Positions 16,215-24,884 of a DNA stretch of 64,000 nt are shown here, piece by piece. This DNA is from Achromobacter animicus. GTDB taxonomy: Bacteria > Pseudomonadota > Gammaproteobacteria > Burkholderiales > Burkholderiaceae_B. The position numbers and the translations under genes are program-made. The stretch lies in contig NZ_CADIJM010000006.1 in NCBI RefSeq assembly GCF_902859585.1, positions 62,001 through 126,000 of the forward strand. The letters are read 5' to 3'. Each line of letters starts with the position of its first letter. Positions within the stretch are counted from its first letter, which is position 1. The notes under the pieces are model-generated. The model worked only from the letters and a program-made list of their open reading frames with translations, had not been told where the DNA came from and ran no database searches.

Positions 16215-17126
16215 ATGAGTCAGCACGGAAGTCTTCGCAAGTTCCTCCCGCTCGCGGGTGCGGTTGCCATCTGGGGCGGAAATTGGCCCGTCATGAAGCT
16301 GGGGCTGGCGCACATGAGCCCGTTGTGGCTGGCCGCCAGCCGATTCGGATCCGCCGCGCTGATCAGCGTGCTGGTGCTTGCGGCGCTGGGGCGCCTGCGC
16401 TTGCCTACGCGTCAGGAATGGCCGCTGGTGGCGGGCGTGGCATTGCTGCAGATGGGCGCGTTCACGGCGTTGGCACTTTGGGCCCTTCAATACGTGGCGC
16501 CTGGCCGCGCCTCCGTCATTGCCTATGCGACATCCATCTGGGTGATTCCCTTGTCATCGATGATCTTGAAGGAACGCCTCTCAATGGGCCAATGGCTGGC
16601 GACGGCGCTCAGCTATGCGGGCATCGGCGTCATCGTCGCGCCCGCATTCAGCCCATGGCAGGCGCATACCGTCATCGGTCTGGTGATGCTGTTGGGCGCG
16701 TCGTTTGCCTGGGCCTGCAACATCATCCAGTTGCGCGCCAACCGCCATGTGCGGCTGGGCGCCGACATGATTCCCTGGCAAACCGCGATGGCCACGATCC
16801 CGCTTGCCGCGCTGGCATGGCTGCGCGACGGCGCGCCGACCTTTCTGGGCGATGCGCAAGCCTGGCCGCTGATCCTGTACACCGGGCCGCTTGCCACGGC
16901 GCTGACGTTCATCGTCGTGCTGGGCATGACGCAGAAGCTGCCGCCGGCCGCGACCTCCATCGCGATGCTGTGCGTGCCGGTGATCGGTTTGATCGTGTCG
17001 TCCGTCGTGTTCCATGAACGCATCTCGGCAGACCTGGCGCTTGGACTTGCGCTGATCGCCGCCAGCGTCGCGGCTTCCGCGCTGGCCACGCGTCTGCGGC
17101 GGCCGCTTGCGCTGCGTCCGTCCTAG
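16215..17126 (+). CDS. DMT superfamily (EamA) transporter
   Basis: A 303-residue inner-membrane protein with ten predicted helices formed by two EamA repeats (about residues 8-140 and 150-290). It begins near LAGAVAIWGGNWPVMKLGL, the usual first repeat motif. Family members export amino acids and other metabolites. The ATG at 16215 was preferred to 16182 because AGCAGGG precedes it and the first membrane helix follows directly. The divergent Lrp-type gene suggests an amino acid or related substrate. Confidence 0.82.
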   Translation: MSQHGSLRKFLPLAGAVAIWGGNWPVMKLGLAHMSPLWLAASRFGSAALISVLVLAALGRLRLPTRQEWPLVAGVALLQMGAFTALALWALQYVAPGRASVIAYATSIWVIPLSSMILKERLSMGQWLATALSYAGIGVIVAPAFSPWQAHTVIGLVMLLGASFAWACNIIQLRANRHVRLGADMIPWQTAMATIPLAALAWLRDGAPTFLGDAQAWPLILYTGPLATALTFIVVLGMTQKLPPAATSIAMLCVPVIGLIVSSVVFHERISADLALGLALIAASVAASALATRLRRPLALRPS

Positions 17127-17189
17127 AACGCACTAGAATGGCGTGCGCCGGAAATGGTCCCGGCCGGTGATGCGGAACGCGCTGCAGAT

Positions 17190-17936
17190 ATGGACTCGTT
17201 ATATGTAGTGGTCGTACTGGGGGCAATGGCCGCGGGCTTTGTGCAAGGCCTGTCGGGCTTTGGCTTCGGCATGGTGGCCATGTCGTTCTGGGCCTGGACC
17301 ATTGACCCGCGGCTTGCTGCGGCGATGGCCGTGTTCGGCGCGTTGACCGGGCAGTTGCTGGCGGCTTTCACCGTGCGCCGCGGCTTTGCCATGGCGCATC
17401 TGCTGCCGTTCGTTGTCGGCGGATTGCTCGGCATTCCGCTCGGCGTGAAAGTGCTGCCGCATCTGGACCCCGTGGTGTTCAAGGCCTTCATCGGCGGACT
17501 GCTCGCCATCTGGTGTCCGATCATGCTGTTTGCCGCGCGCATGCCGCGCATCACGGTGGGGGGCAAGGTGGCCGATGGCGTGGCCGGCGCAATCGGCGGC
17601 GTCATGGGCGGGCTGGGCGGATTCACCGGCGTGATTCCCACGTTGTGGTGCACCTTGCGCGGCTTTGATCGCGACGTGCAGCGCGCGGTGATCCAGAACT
17701 TCAACCTGTCGATGCTGGCGGTGACGATGGCCAGTTATGTGCTGACCGGTGTCGTCACGCGCGACATGTTGCCGCTGTTTGCATTGATCGTGCCCGCAAT
17801 GCTGGTGCCGACGATCTGGGGCACGCGCGTCTATGTAGGCATCAGCGATGTCGCGTTTCGCCGGGTGGTGCTGGGCTTGTTGACGATATCCGGCATCGCG
17901 TTGCTTGCGTCGTCAGTGCCCCGCCTGCTTGCCTGA
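17190..17936 (+). CDS. TauE/SafE (TSUP) family transporter
   Basis: A 248-residue membrane protein with about eight hydrophobic segments and the family's repeated motif, first seen as GFVQGLSGFGFGMVA and again as GGVMGGLGGFTGVIPTLW. TSUP proteins are thought to move sulfur-containing or organic anions such as sulfite, taurine or sulfoacetate. The start at 17190 puts the first helix at the N terminus; the alternative at 17154 adds twelve polar residues, and neither has a strong ribosome binding site. The substrate is unknown. Confidence 0.82.
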   Translation: MDSLYVVVVLGAMAAGFVQGLSGFGFGMVAMSFWAWTIDPRLAAAMAVFGALTGQLLAAFTVRRGFAMAHLLPFVVGGLLGIPLGVKVLPHLDPVVFKAFIGGLLAIWCPIMLFAARMPRITVGGKVADGVAGAIGGVMGGLGGFTGVIPTLWCTLRGFDRDVQRAVIQNFNLSMLAVTMASYVLTGVVTRDMLPLFALIVPAMLVPTIWGTRVYVGISDVAFRRVVLGLLTISGIALLASSVPRLLA

Positions 17937-18008
17937 GTGCCTCCGCCTGAGGGGCGGAAAGGGCTTGACGGCCGTGCTATCGTTGACAAATTCAAGAGAG
18001 AATCAGGC

Positions 18009-18233
18009 ATGGCATTGCATCGTTTCGAAAAGGGCGAACTGGGACATTGGCTACGCGTCGTGGCCGACAACAACGAGCCCGGCGCGGTCCAGACCGAAGT
18101 GCCCGCGCACGTCGCCCAGGCGCTGGAAACCTTGCGCTGCATTGCATCCGGCGCCGATGGCCGCTGGGTCATCACCGACAAGGGCAGGCTCTCGCTGCGC
18201 ATGGAAGAGCCGGGCGCCATCCATTTGCGCTAA
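18009..18233 (+). CDS. Hypothetical small protein
   Basis: A 74-residue soluble protein that I do not recognise: FEKGELGHWLRVVADNNEPG at the N terminus and a C-terminal ITDKGRLSLRMEEPGA that looks like a beta hairpin. The ATG at 18009 follows GAGAG; the upstream ATG at 17937 is less likely because it overlaps the end of the TSUP gene with no ribosome binding site. Codon use is normal for the region. Confidence 0.5.
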   Translation: MALHRFEKGELGHWLRVVADNNEPGAVQTEVPAHVAQALETLRCIASGADGRWVITDKGRLSLRMEEPGAIHLR

Positions 18234-18560
18234 GCCATTTGCGGTCTTCGCGGCGGTAAGACAATCGCCCGATTACGCAGTTCACCATATCCGTCATTTG
18301 AACAGCCGCAGGCAAAGTACTGCATGGTTGCGAATGTTTTCGCAGTATTTCGTGCTGGATGCCATCCCTACAGTGCGGCAAGGCATATCCTGAGACGGAA
18401 TGTGGGAATTGACATCTTTCGGACGTATTCCACCCTGCGTCCGACCAGTAAGATGAACTTTGCGTGACGGATGCAGGTCTATTGTTTTGCGCGGGTAATT
18501 TTGTCCTGTCGCACGTCACGCGTGGTTCGCGCGTTTAGGTAACCGACTGGGAGGTAGCAC
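18234..18560. other. Gene-free interval
   Basis: About 330 bp of lower GC content with no open frame resembling a gene. TTGACA occurs near 18410, but no acceptable -10 lies at the right distance. I see no strong terminator or repeat here. It probably carries the promoter of the small gene at 18561. Confidence 0.4.
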
Positions 18561-18773
18561 ATGCAGCATCGTGACCAGGAAGTACTGATCGACGTTTCCA
18601 CAGCGGCCATGGATACCGGCGGATATGGCGTATTGCTGACGGTTACGGCTGAGGGCGGCACCGAAGTGGATGCCGCGTTTTCCCACTTGGGCAACTGCGC
18701 TTCGTTGGACGAAGCACGTGATCGCGCGGAAATCTTCGCGCAAAACTGGGTAGAGGAAAATATCTTCCGATAG
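18561..18773 (+). CDS. Hypothetical small acidic protein
   Basis: A 70-residue protein that I do not recognise. It is acidic, with EVLIDVSTAAMDTGGYGVLL followed by a helix (SLDEARDRAEIFAQNWVEENI). No export signal or cysteine is present. GGGAGG upstream of the ATG is a strong ribosome binding site, which is the best evidence that it is expressed. It lies upstream of the epimerase gene on the same strand. Confidence 0.6.
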   Translation: MQHRDQEVLIDVSTAAMDTGGYGVLLTVTAEGGTEVDAAFSHLGNCASLDEARDRAEIFAQNWVEENIFR

Positions 18774-18905
18774 GGCTTGCACCCTGGACGGAGCTGATCG
18801 GCACGACCGGTCTGTGTGTGCATGAGCACGTGGCGCATACCTTCGAGATGGCGACGACGATTTCGGTTATCGTTGCTGTTCCAAAACCTGGGGCCCTCGT
18901 CGGGT

Positions 18906-20027
18906 ATGCGTCGTTCCAAGATGACTGCCGCACAGACCAATTCCTTTCTAGCGGATGATATCCGCGCGCTGCGGGCGCATTTTGATTCGGTCGTGTTGCC
19001 CATGTGGTTGGGCCGCGGTTTCAACGAAACGCTTGGCCTGCCTTACGAATCTCTGAATTCCGCCAGCGGTGAACCGTTGCCAGCAACGCGTTATCGCGCG
19101 ATGGCTTGTGCGCGCCAGTTGTATGTTTTTGCGCAGGCGCCGGGCGAGGCGGCCGCGCAGCATGCGGACCGGTTGTTCGAATCCCTGCGCCGCGTGTTCC
19201 AGGACGAGCACGGCGGTTGGCGATACAGCGTCGATGCAGCGGGTCAGCCGCTGGACGATACGCAGGACCTGTACACGCACGCGTTCATCGTGCTGGCCGC
19301 TTCCGCCTATTTCCGGCGTAGCCGCAACGCGCAGGCGCGCAAGCTGATGCTGGCCACGGCGCGCACGATCGAGGCGCGTTTCAAGACCACAGATTCGCTG
19401 TATCACGCGGCGCTCAGCGCGGACTTTGCACAGCCGCTGAAACCGCCGGCGCAAAATCCGATGATGCATCTGACCGAAGCCTATCTGGCGGCGGCGCAGG
19501 TTGCCGAACCCGCCTGGTTTGCGCAGCATCTGCGCGAACTTGCGCAAGGCATCAGCCAGTTCTTCGTGCATGCGCCGACGCAATGCGTATCAGAGGCGTT
19601 GCAGGGCAGTGCTGCAAACCGGCTGGAGCCCGGCCATCAATTCGAATGGCTGTCTCTCGTGCACGAATCGGCGCAGGTGTTCGAAGGTCTGGACCTTGTA
19701 GAGTCCCTGCCGCGCGCCGTGCAGTGGTCGCGTGATCATGGCGTCGATGCCGCGGGCGTGATCGCATCGCTGGACGAGTCCGGCAAGGTGGCGGACAACA
19801 CCCGCCGAATCTGGGCGCAGACGGAATATCTGAGGGCCCTGGCAGTGATGGGCGATCTACCCGCGCTGCAACCGGCGCTGGCAAATTTCCGCAGCCGCTT
19901 CCTGCACCCCACAGGTTGGAACGAATGCCTGGATACAAACGGAAACGTGATACGCGCCGACATGCCCTCCACATCCCCCTATCACCTGGCAACATGTTTG
20001 GCGGCGTTACAAAACGTTGTTTGCTAA
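18906..20027 (+). CDS. AGE-family epimerase/isomerase
   Basis: A 373-residue protein of the N-acylglucosamine 2-epimerase family, an (alpha/alpha)6 barrel that interconverts sugars such as mannose/glucose or N-acetylglucosamine/N-acetylmannosamine. Barrel motifs include QDLYTHAFIVLAASAYFR, NPMMHLTEAYLAA, EPGHQFEWLSLVHE and the late KVADNTRRIWAQTEYLRAL, containing the paired His and Arg residues typical of the active site. The start is uncertain (18906 or 18921). No sugar-transport genes are adjacent, so the substrate is open. Confidence 0.82.
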   Translation: MRRSKMTAAQTNSFLADDIRALRAHFDSVVLPMWLGRGFNETLGLPYESLNSASGEPLPATRYRAMACARQLYVFAQAPGEAAAQHADRLFESLRRVFQDEHGGWRYSVDAAGQPLDDTQDLYTHAFIVLAASAYFRRSRNAQARKLMLATARTIEARFKTTDSLYHAALSADFAQPLKPPAQNPMMHLTEAYLAAAQVAEPAWFAQHLRELAQGISQFFVHAPTQCVSEALQGSAANRLEPGHQFEWLSLVHESAQVFEGLDLVESLPRAVQWSRDHGVDAAGVIASLDESGKVADNTRRIWAQTEYLRALAVMGDLPALQPALANFRSRFLHPTGWNECLDTNGNVIRADMPSTSPYHLATCLAALQNVVC

Positions 20028-20126
20028 TCACGTTAACAATTTAGTTCCCCCTATGAAGGCGATTTAATAGAAAGACATTGGTGAAATCCCTTACAATTTG
20101 CTAACACTGTTTGTGGGGAAGCATCA

Positions 20127-20342
20127 ATGAGCGTTATGTGTTTGGCTTGCCAACGCATTAATCCAGGACTTGCAGGCGTAGCGCCGCATTCGCACCTGGG
20201 ACATCAAGGATTTACCAACCCAACGCAGAAAGGCCGGGAGGAAAGCCGCGAAGACCACTTCCGCTGCCTGAATTGCGGCGCGAAATGGCTGCGCGAGACC
20301 GACAAATGGGGCGTGGACCTGGGCTTCAAGCTCGCGCCCTGA
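20127..20342 (+). CDS. Small zinc-ribbon protein
   Basis: A 71-residue protein with two CxxC pairs, C5-C8 (CLAC) and C47-C50 (CLNC), consistent with a single zinc ribbon. Between them lies a polar, His-containing stretch (HSHLGHQGF). I cannot assign a specific function. GGGGAA precedes the ATG and an intrinsic terminator follows, so it appears to be a monocistronic gene. Confidence 0.7.
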   Translation: MSVMCLACQRINPGLAGVAPHSHLGHQGFTNPTQKGREESREDHFRCLNCGAKWLRETDKWGVDLGFKLAP

Positions 20343-20368
20343 TCGGAATTCGCCGGCACTCGTACGAC

Positions 20369-20398
20369 ACGGGCCCCTTCATGGGGCCCGTTGCTTTT
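20369..20398 (+). terminator. Intrinsic terminator after zinc-ribbon gene
   Basis: Perfect 9-bp stem ACGGGCCCC (20369-20377) with GGGGCCCGT (20383-20391), loop TTCAT, followed by TGCTTTT. Confidence 0.85.
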
Positions 20399-20462
20399 GG
20401 GGCGGAATTCGGCGTGCGGAAAGGTAAGGACGATAGCCGGCGCGGCGCGATGCGCGGGGCGT

Positions 20463-21398
20463 TCAGCAAGGGGCGCGTGCCGCCATGACATCGGGATCGC
20501 GGCTGGCGGTTTCCAGTAGCCATTGGCGGAAACAGGCGAGGGCGTAGTGATCGCGCCGCTGTGCGGGAGCGCACAGGTGATAACCGCGGTCGATGCGGAT
20601 GACCAGTTCTGGAAAGGGCGCGGCGACCCGGCCCGCCTGCAGTTCGTCCCGGACCAGGCAGCGTTGCAGCACCGCGATGCCCATGTCGGCCATCACCGCG
20701 CGTATCAGGATGGAAACCTGATCAAACCCGTTCGACAGCGCGACGCTGCCGCGCGCCACGCCAGCCGCACTGAACCATTGCGACCAGTTTTCCTGGCCGT
20801 TGGTATGAAACAGCAGCGGCTCGCCGAGCAACCCCTGCGGCGTGCTCCACAGACCTTGGGCGTGACGTTTCGCCAGTCGCTCCGGATGGCAGATCACCAC
20901 CATCTCGCGACCGATGACGTAGTCCGCGTGCCAGTTGGGCCACTGCGCCGGCGTGCCAGACAGGATGCTGGCATCCGGCGTGGCGCCGGAAAAGTCTTCG
21001 CTGCGGCGGTAGGCCGAAAAGCCGAGCTGGATGTTAGGGTGGCGCTGGTGGAAGTCCGGCAGGCGCGGCACAAGCCACGCGCTGGCTAACGTGGGAACAG
21101 AAGAAAGCGTCAAGCGCAGCCGCCGGTCGTCGGCGCGTAACTCCGTGCTGAGCGTTTCGATCGCCTGCAGCGGCGCCCGCGCGCCATCGTAGAGCTTGCG
21201 GCCGGTGTCGGTCAGCGTGAGGCCGTGCGCATTCCTGTGCATGAGAGGCTGGCCGAAGTGCGCCTCCAGGCGCGAGATGGCACGGCTGATGGCACCCTGC
21301 GTGACGCACAGCACTTGCGCAGCCTGAGTGAAGCTGCCCAGCCTGGCCGCCGTCACGAAGGCATGCAGCTCGGACATCGACGGCGAATGCAGACGCAT
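20463..21398 (-). CDS. LysR family regulator (divergent to Bug gene)
   Basis: A 311-residue LysR-type regulator. The N-terminal winged helix (FVTAARLGSFTQAAQVLCVTQGAISRAISRLE) is followed by a periplasmic-binding-protein-like effector domain. It has features of the GcvA-like branch: HRNAHGLTLTDTGRKL and a long effector domain with FHTNGQENWSQWF. It is divergent from the tripartite transporter binding protein at 21504 across about 105 bp, which holds LysR-like T-N11-A sites, so it probably controls that unit. Confidence 0.88.
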   Translation of the reverse strand: MRLHSPSMSELHAFVTAARLGSFTQAAQVLCVTQGAISRAISRLEAHFGQPLMHRNAHGLTLTDTGRKLYDGARAPLQAIETLSTELRADDRRLRLTLSSVPTLASAWLVPRLPDFHQRHPNIQLGFSAYRRSEDFSGATPDASILSGTPAQWPNWHADYVIGREMVVICHPERLAKRHAQGLWSTPQGLLGEPLLFHTNGQENWSQWFSAAGVARGSVALSNGFDQVSILIRAVMADMGIAVLQRCLVRDELQAGRVAAPFPELVIRIDRGYHLCAPAQRRDHYALACFRQWLLETASRDPDVMAARAPC

Positions 21399-21503
21399 CT
21401 AGCATGACCTTTGGTAATGAAGGAGTGCAATATAGTCGTTTGAAAGGGGATCGTAAAGTTTGGACACTGGCGGCCTTCAGAACAACAACCCAGGAGTCGC
21501 CTC

Positions 21504-22493
21504 ATGTCCCGCCGTCTTTTTGGCCGTTCCGCGCGCTTTTCGCTCGCCGGCATGTTTGCCACGTTGTCCTTCTGCGGCGTCACGCATGCCGCCGACTATC
21601 CCGCGCGTCCGATCAAGCTGATGGTGCCGTTCGCGGCGGGCGGTTCGACGGACATCGTGGCCCGCCTGGTGGCTGAGTACGCAGGGCGGGATCTGAAGCA
21701 GACCATCGTGGTGGAGAACAAGGCTGGCGCTGGCGGATCGCTGGGCATGGAACAGGTGGCGCGGTCGACACCGGACGGGTACACCATCGGCATGGCGACC
21801 ATGAGCACGCACGGGTCGAATCCGGCCGTGTTCCGCAAGATGAACTATGACCCCGTCAAGGACTTCGTGCCGGTGGCCAATGTGCTGGCCGTGCCCAGCA
21901 TCTTTGCGATCAATCCGAACATTCCGGCCAGGAACATGGCCGAATTCGTGGCGCTGGCCAAAGGCGCGCCCGAGCGCTACAGCTTCGCGTCGCCGGGCGT
22001 GGGCTCGCTGGGACACGTGAACATCGAGAATTTCATGATGCTGTCCGGCATCAAGTTGCTGCACGTGCCTTATCGGGGCGCGGGTCCGGCGTTGAACGAC
22101 GTGATGGGCGGGCAAGTGGATGCGATCACGGACAATCTGTCGTCGACGTTGCCGCAGGTGCTGGGCGGCAAGCTGCGTCCGCTGGCCGTGCTAGGCGCCG
22201 AACGTTCGCCCTTGCTGCCCGACGTGCCCACGTATATCGAACTTGGCTATCCCGACATGGGCACGGGCGGCTGGTTTGGTCTGGTGGCGCCCGCCGGCAC
22301 TCCGCAAGCGGTGGTGGAGCGTCTGAACAAGGCCGTTCGCGTGGCGATGGAAAACCCGGAATTCCGCAAGAAGGCCGAAGACGTGGGTGGTACGCTGATG
22401 CCCACGACGCCGCAAGAATTCCAGGTGCAGATCGACCAGGCTTTGGCCCGTTATGCAAAAGTGGCCAAGACCGCCAACATCCAGGCTGATTGA
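21504..22493 (+). CDS. Bug-type tripartite tricarboxylate transporter substrate-binding protein
   Basis: A 329-residue periplasmic binding protein of the Bug/TctC family, which is greatly expanded in Bordetella and Achromobacter. A signal peptide (residues 1-30, ending VTHA) is followed by YPARPIKLMVPFAAGGSTDI and the family motif RSTPDGYTIGM. Such proteins capture carboxylates or amides for TctAB-type permeases; no permease gene is nearby, so it is an orphan receptor. It is followed two bases later by an N-formylglutamate amidohydrolase-like gene, which suggests a related ligand. Confidence 0.9.
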   Translation: MSRRLFGRSARFSLAGMFATLSFCGVTHAADYPARPIKLMVPFAAGGSTDIVARLVAEYAGRDLKQTIVVENKAGAGGSLGMEQVARSTPDGYTIGMATMSTHGSNPAVFRKMNYDPVKDFVPVANVLAVPSIFAINPNIPARNMAEFVALAKGAPERYSFASPGVGSLGHVNIENFMMLSGIKLLHVPYRGAGPALNDVMGGQVDAITDNLSSTLPQVLGGKLRPLAVLGAERSPLLPDVPTYIELGYPDMGTGGWFGLVAPAGTPQAVVERLNKAVRVAMENPEFRKKAEDVGGTLMPTTPQEFQVQIDQALARYAKVAKTANIQAD

Positions 22494-22495
22494 CG

Positions 22496-23374
22496 ATGAC
22501 GACCGCCGACTTCCCCGCTGTTTCCGTTCATGAACCCATCGGGCCCGCGTTGCCGTTGGTCTGTGATTCGCCGCATAGCGGCGAGCGTTATCCCGACGAT
22601 TTCGGGGCCTCGGCCACGCTGGCGCAATTGCGCCAGGGCGAGGACACGCACGTGGACGCGTTGTGGTCGGCGGCGCCCGCACTGGGCGCCACGCTGGTGG
22701 CTGCCAATTTTCCGCGCGTCTACATCGACCCGAATCGCACGTTGCAGGATCTGGATCCGGAACTGCTGGCCGAGCCCTGGCCCGAGCCGCTGGATCCCGG
22801 CGAGAAGACGCGGTTGGGCAAGGGCCTGATCTGGCGGCGCATGGACAAGGCCACGCCGATCTATGACCGCAAGCTGACGCTGGCGCAGGTGCGCCATCGG
22901 ATCCAGGCGTACTACGAGCCTTATCACGCGGCGCTGGCCAAGGCGATCCGGCACGTCGAGGAACGTTTTGGCGCCGTGTGGCACCTCAATCTGCATTCGA
23001 TGCCGAACGATGCCTACGAGCGGCTTGGACGTCACAGCGAGCATCCCCTTGCGGACTTCGTGCTGGGCGATCGGGACGGCACGACGTGCGAGCCGGAGTT
23101 CATTGCATTGATTGAGACGGCGCTGCGCGACAAAGGCTATACCGTGGCGCGCAACGATCCGTACAAGGGCGTGCAACTCATCGCGCAGATCGGCCAGCCG
23201 GCGTTGAACCGGCACAGCCTGCAAGTCGAGATCCGGCGTCCGCTTTACATGGACGAGGCGACGCGCGAACGCAATGCCGGCTTCGATTTGCTGCGCGCCG
23301 ATCTGTCGCACGTGCTGGAACAGGTGGCGGCCTTCGTACGGGTACGCGCACAGGCGATCGCGTCGACAAAATAG
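22496..23374 (+). CDS. N-formylglutamate amidohydrolase family protein
   Basis: A 292-residue zinc-dependent hydrolase of the N-formylglutamate amidohydrolase family (HutG-like). The founding enzyme releases formate and glutamate in histidine degradation. Seen: VCDSPHSGERYPDDF at the N terminus, HLNLHSMP and the C-terminal LQVEIRRPLYMDEATRERNAGFD typical of the family. No other hut gene is near. The ATG at 22496 lies two bases after the Bug gene's stop, so translation is likely coupled. Confidence 0.85.
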   Translation: MTTADFPAVSVHEPIGPALPLVCDSPHSGERYPDDFGASATLAQLRQGEDTHVDALWSAAPALGATLVAANFPRVYIDPNRTLQDLDPELLAEPWPEPLDPGEKTRLGKGLIWRRMDKATPIYDRKLTLAQVRHRIQAYYEPYHAALAKAIRHVEERFGAVWHLNLHSMPNDAYERLGRHSEHPLADFVLGDRDGTTCEPEFIALIETALRDKGYTVARNDPYKGVQLIAQIGQPALNRHSLQVEIRRPLYMDEATRERNAGFDLLRADLSHVLEQVAAFVRVRAQAIASTK

Positions 23375-23496
23375 AGTCGCTTGCATAACGGCGCGCGGAC
23401 CGGCATTTTGCGGACGTTGCTCCCTTAAGTTTCCTTGCCGCAGGCCGTTGTGCAACGTGTCGGTGCGCTTGCATGAATGCGCTCAAGGAAACCGCA

Positions 23497-23823
23497 ATGT
23501 CCGAGAAGATCATCAATGGATTTTCAGTGGTCGCGTATGCGACCCAGCCCGAGGGGCGCATCCCGCCGCGTGCGTTTCTGGAGACGCGGCGTCTGCCTGT
23601 AAAACCCGCCGCGCCTGCGAACACTTCCGTAACTGCGACGACCGCCGAAGACGCGGATCCCACCGCGGAGCAGGCCGCGCCGGAACCCGAAAGCCTGGCG
23701 TTCGAGATTTTCGTGAGCCGGCGTTTTCGCAGCACGATCGAAGCGATGTCGGCTGCGCGCAACGCGCTGGACCGCGTGAAATCCGTTGATGCGGACGGCG
23801 TTCCGGAGCCGCTGCCGGAGTAG
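23497..23823 (+). CDS. Hypothetical protein, possibly interrupted by an amber stop
   Basis: A 108-residue protein that I do not recognise. It starts MSEKIINGFSVVAYATQPEG, has a Pro/Ala/Thr-rich middle (about residues 35-65) and a helix around FRSTIEAMSAARNALDRV. AAGGAAA precedes the ATG. Directly after the TAG stop (23821-23823) the same frame stays open for 33 more codons to another TAG, with G/C at 30 of 33 third positions. That suggests the gene once continued, or that the stop is a strain-specific mutation or a sequencing error. Confidence 0.55.
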   Translation: MSEKIINGFSVVAYATQPEGRIPPRAFLETRRLPVKPAAPANTSVTATTAEDADPTAEQAAPEPESLAFEIFVSRRFRSTIEAMSAARNALDRVKSVDADGVPEPLPE

Positions 23824-23925
23824 TTTCTCGACCGCGGCAAGCCGGGGTACGAGGCGGTGCCTTTGCTCAAGCAGCCGCAGGCGCTGCACGGCAGCATCGA
23901 GCACACGCGCTCCGCGCCGCAATAG
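23824..23925 (+). pseudogene. Coding-like in-frame tail after an amber stop
   Basis: Thirty-three codons run in frame from the TAG at 23821 to a second TAG (23923-23925), reading FLDRGKPGYEAVPLLKQPQA and onward. Third positions are almost all G or C, as in real genes here. It has no start codon of its own. It may be the lost C terminus of the upstream gene or the remnant of another one; I do not recognise the family. Confidence 0.4.
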
Positions 23926-23930
23926 GGGCG

Positions 23931-24773
23931 TCAGGTCAGGGTGCTGCGCATGAGGATCTCGGTCAACGCGCGCGTGGGTTTGCCCGGCGAGGGGGCCGAG
24001 ATGACGATGAATTCCACGGGCGGCAGCGTGGGCAGGTTGGCCGCGCCCGCGGGCGCCGACAGGCCTGCAGTGGACAGGTGCGAGGGCTGCACGGTGATGC
24101 CCAGTCCCGCGCGGGCTGCTGCCTGGCAGCCCGCGTAACTGGTGCTGGTGCAGACGATCTGCCAGCTCCGGCCCGCGCGGGCCAACGCGTCAAGCGCCAG
24201 CGTGCGCGTCACGCTGGGCTCGCGCAACAGGATCAACGGAAGGGGCTCGTCGGGATCCACGCGCAGACCTTCCTTCGCGCGCCACAGCAGCGCCTCCTTG
24301 TGCAACGTCTGGCCGCGCCGGTCGCCGCGCCTGCGCTTGCCGATCATCACGTCCAGGCGGTTGTCGTCCAGCAGCTTGTAGAGGTCGGTGGTGACACCGA
24401 TGGTCAGGTCCAGCTCGACTTCGGGATGCGCCAGGCGAAACGCCGCCAGCACATCGGGCAGGGGACCCATCGCCAGATCGTCGGAGGTGCCCAGCCGGAT
24501 CCGTCCGCGCAGGCGGGGCGCATCGAAGAGGCGCTCGGCCTTTTCGTGCGCGGCCAGGATGATCTCGGCATGCACGAGCAGGCTGCGGCCGTCGCTGGTC
24601 AGCGCGAGTGAGTGGGTGTCGCGCTGGAACAGGCGGCGATTCACGGCCTGTTCGAGTTGGCGGATGTGCTCGCTGACGGTGGGCTGGGTCAGGCCCAGCC
24701 GGCGCGCGGCTTCGGTGAAGCTGGGCGCGCCTGCGGCGGCGGCGAAGGTCTTGAGCCAGAGCGGGTTCAGCAT
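23931..24773 (-). CDS. LysR family regulator (divergent to symporter)
   Basis: A 280-residue LysR-type regulator. The DNA-binding region (FAAAAGAPSFTEAARRLGLTQPTVSEHIRQLE) is at residues 10-42 and is followed by the effector domain (RIRLGTSDDLAMGPLPDVLAAFRLAHPEVEL). It is divergent from the bile-acid-type symporter at 24885 across 111 bp, implying that it regulates that gene. Length is slightly short for the family. Confidence 0.88.
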   Translation of the reverse strand: MLNPLWLKTFAAAAGAPSFTEAARRLGLTQPTVSEHIRQLEQAVNRRLFQRDTHSLALTSDGRSLLVHAEIILAAHEKAERLFDAPRLRGRIRLGTSDDLAMGPLPDVLAAFRLAHPEVELDLTIGVTTDLYKLLDDNRLDVMIGKRRRGDRRGQTLHKEALLWRAKEGLRVDPDEPLPLILLREPSVTRTLALDALARAGRSWQIVCTSTSYAGCQAAARAGLGITVQPSHLSTAGLSAPAGAANLPTLPPVEFIVISAPSPGKPTRALTEILMRSTLT

Positions 24774-24826
24774 GGGCGGGATGCGGTCATAGGGATTTCA
24801 AATGACAGTTAAAGTACCCAGTGGCC

Positions 24827-24855
24827 TTCACGATGGCAAGGGCCGCGCCTATAGT
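24827..24855 (+). promoter_or_regulatory. Candidate promoter of the symporter gene
   Basis: TTCACG (24827-24832) and TATAGT (24850-24855) with 17 bp spacing, giving a leader of about 23 nt before the ATG at 24885. It lies in the divergent region shared with the LysR gene. Confidence 0.45.
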
Positions 24856-24884
24856 GGGCGCAACTTTCTGAACACGCCTTTGCC

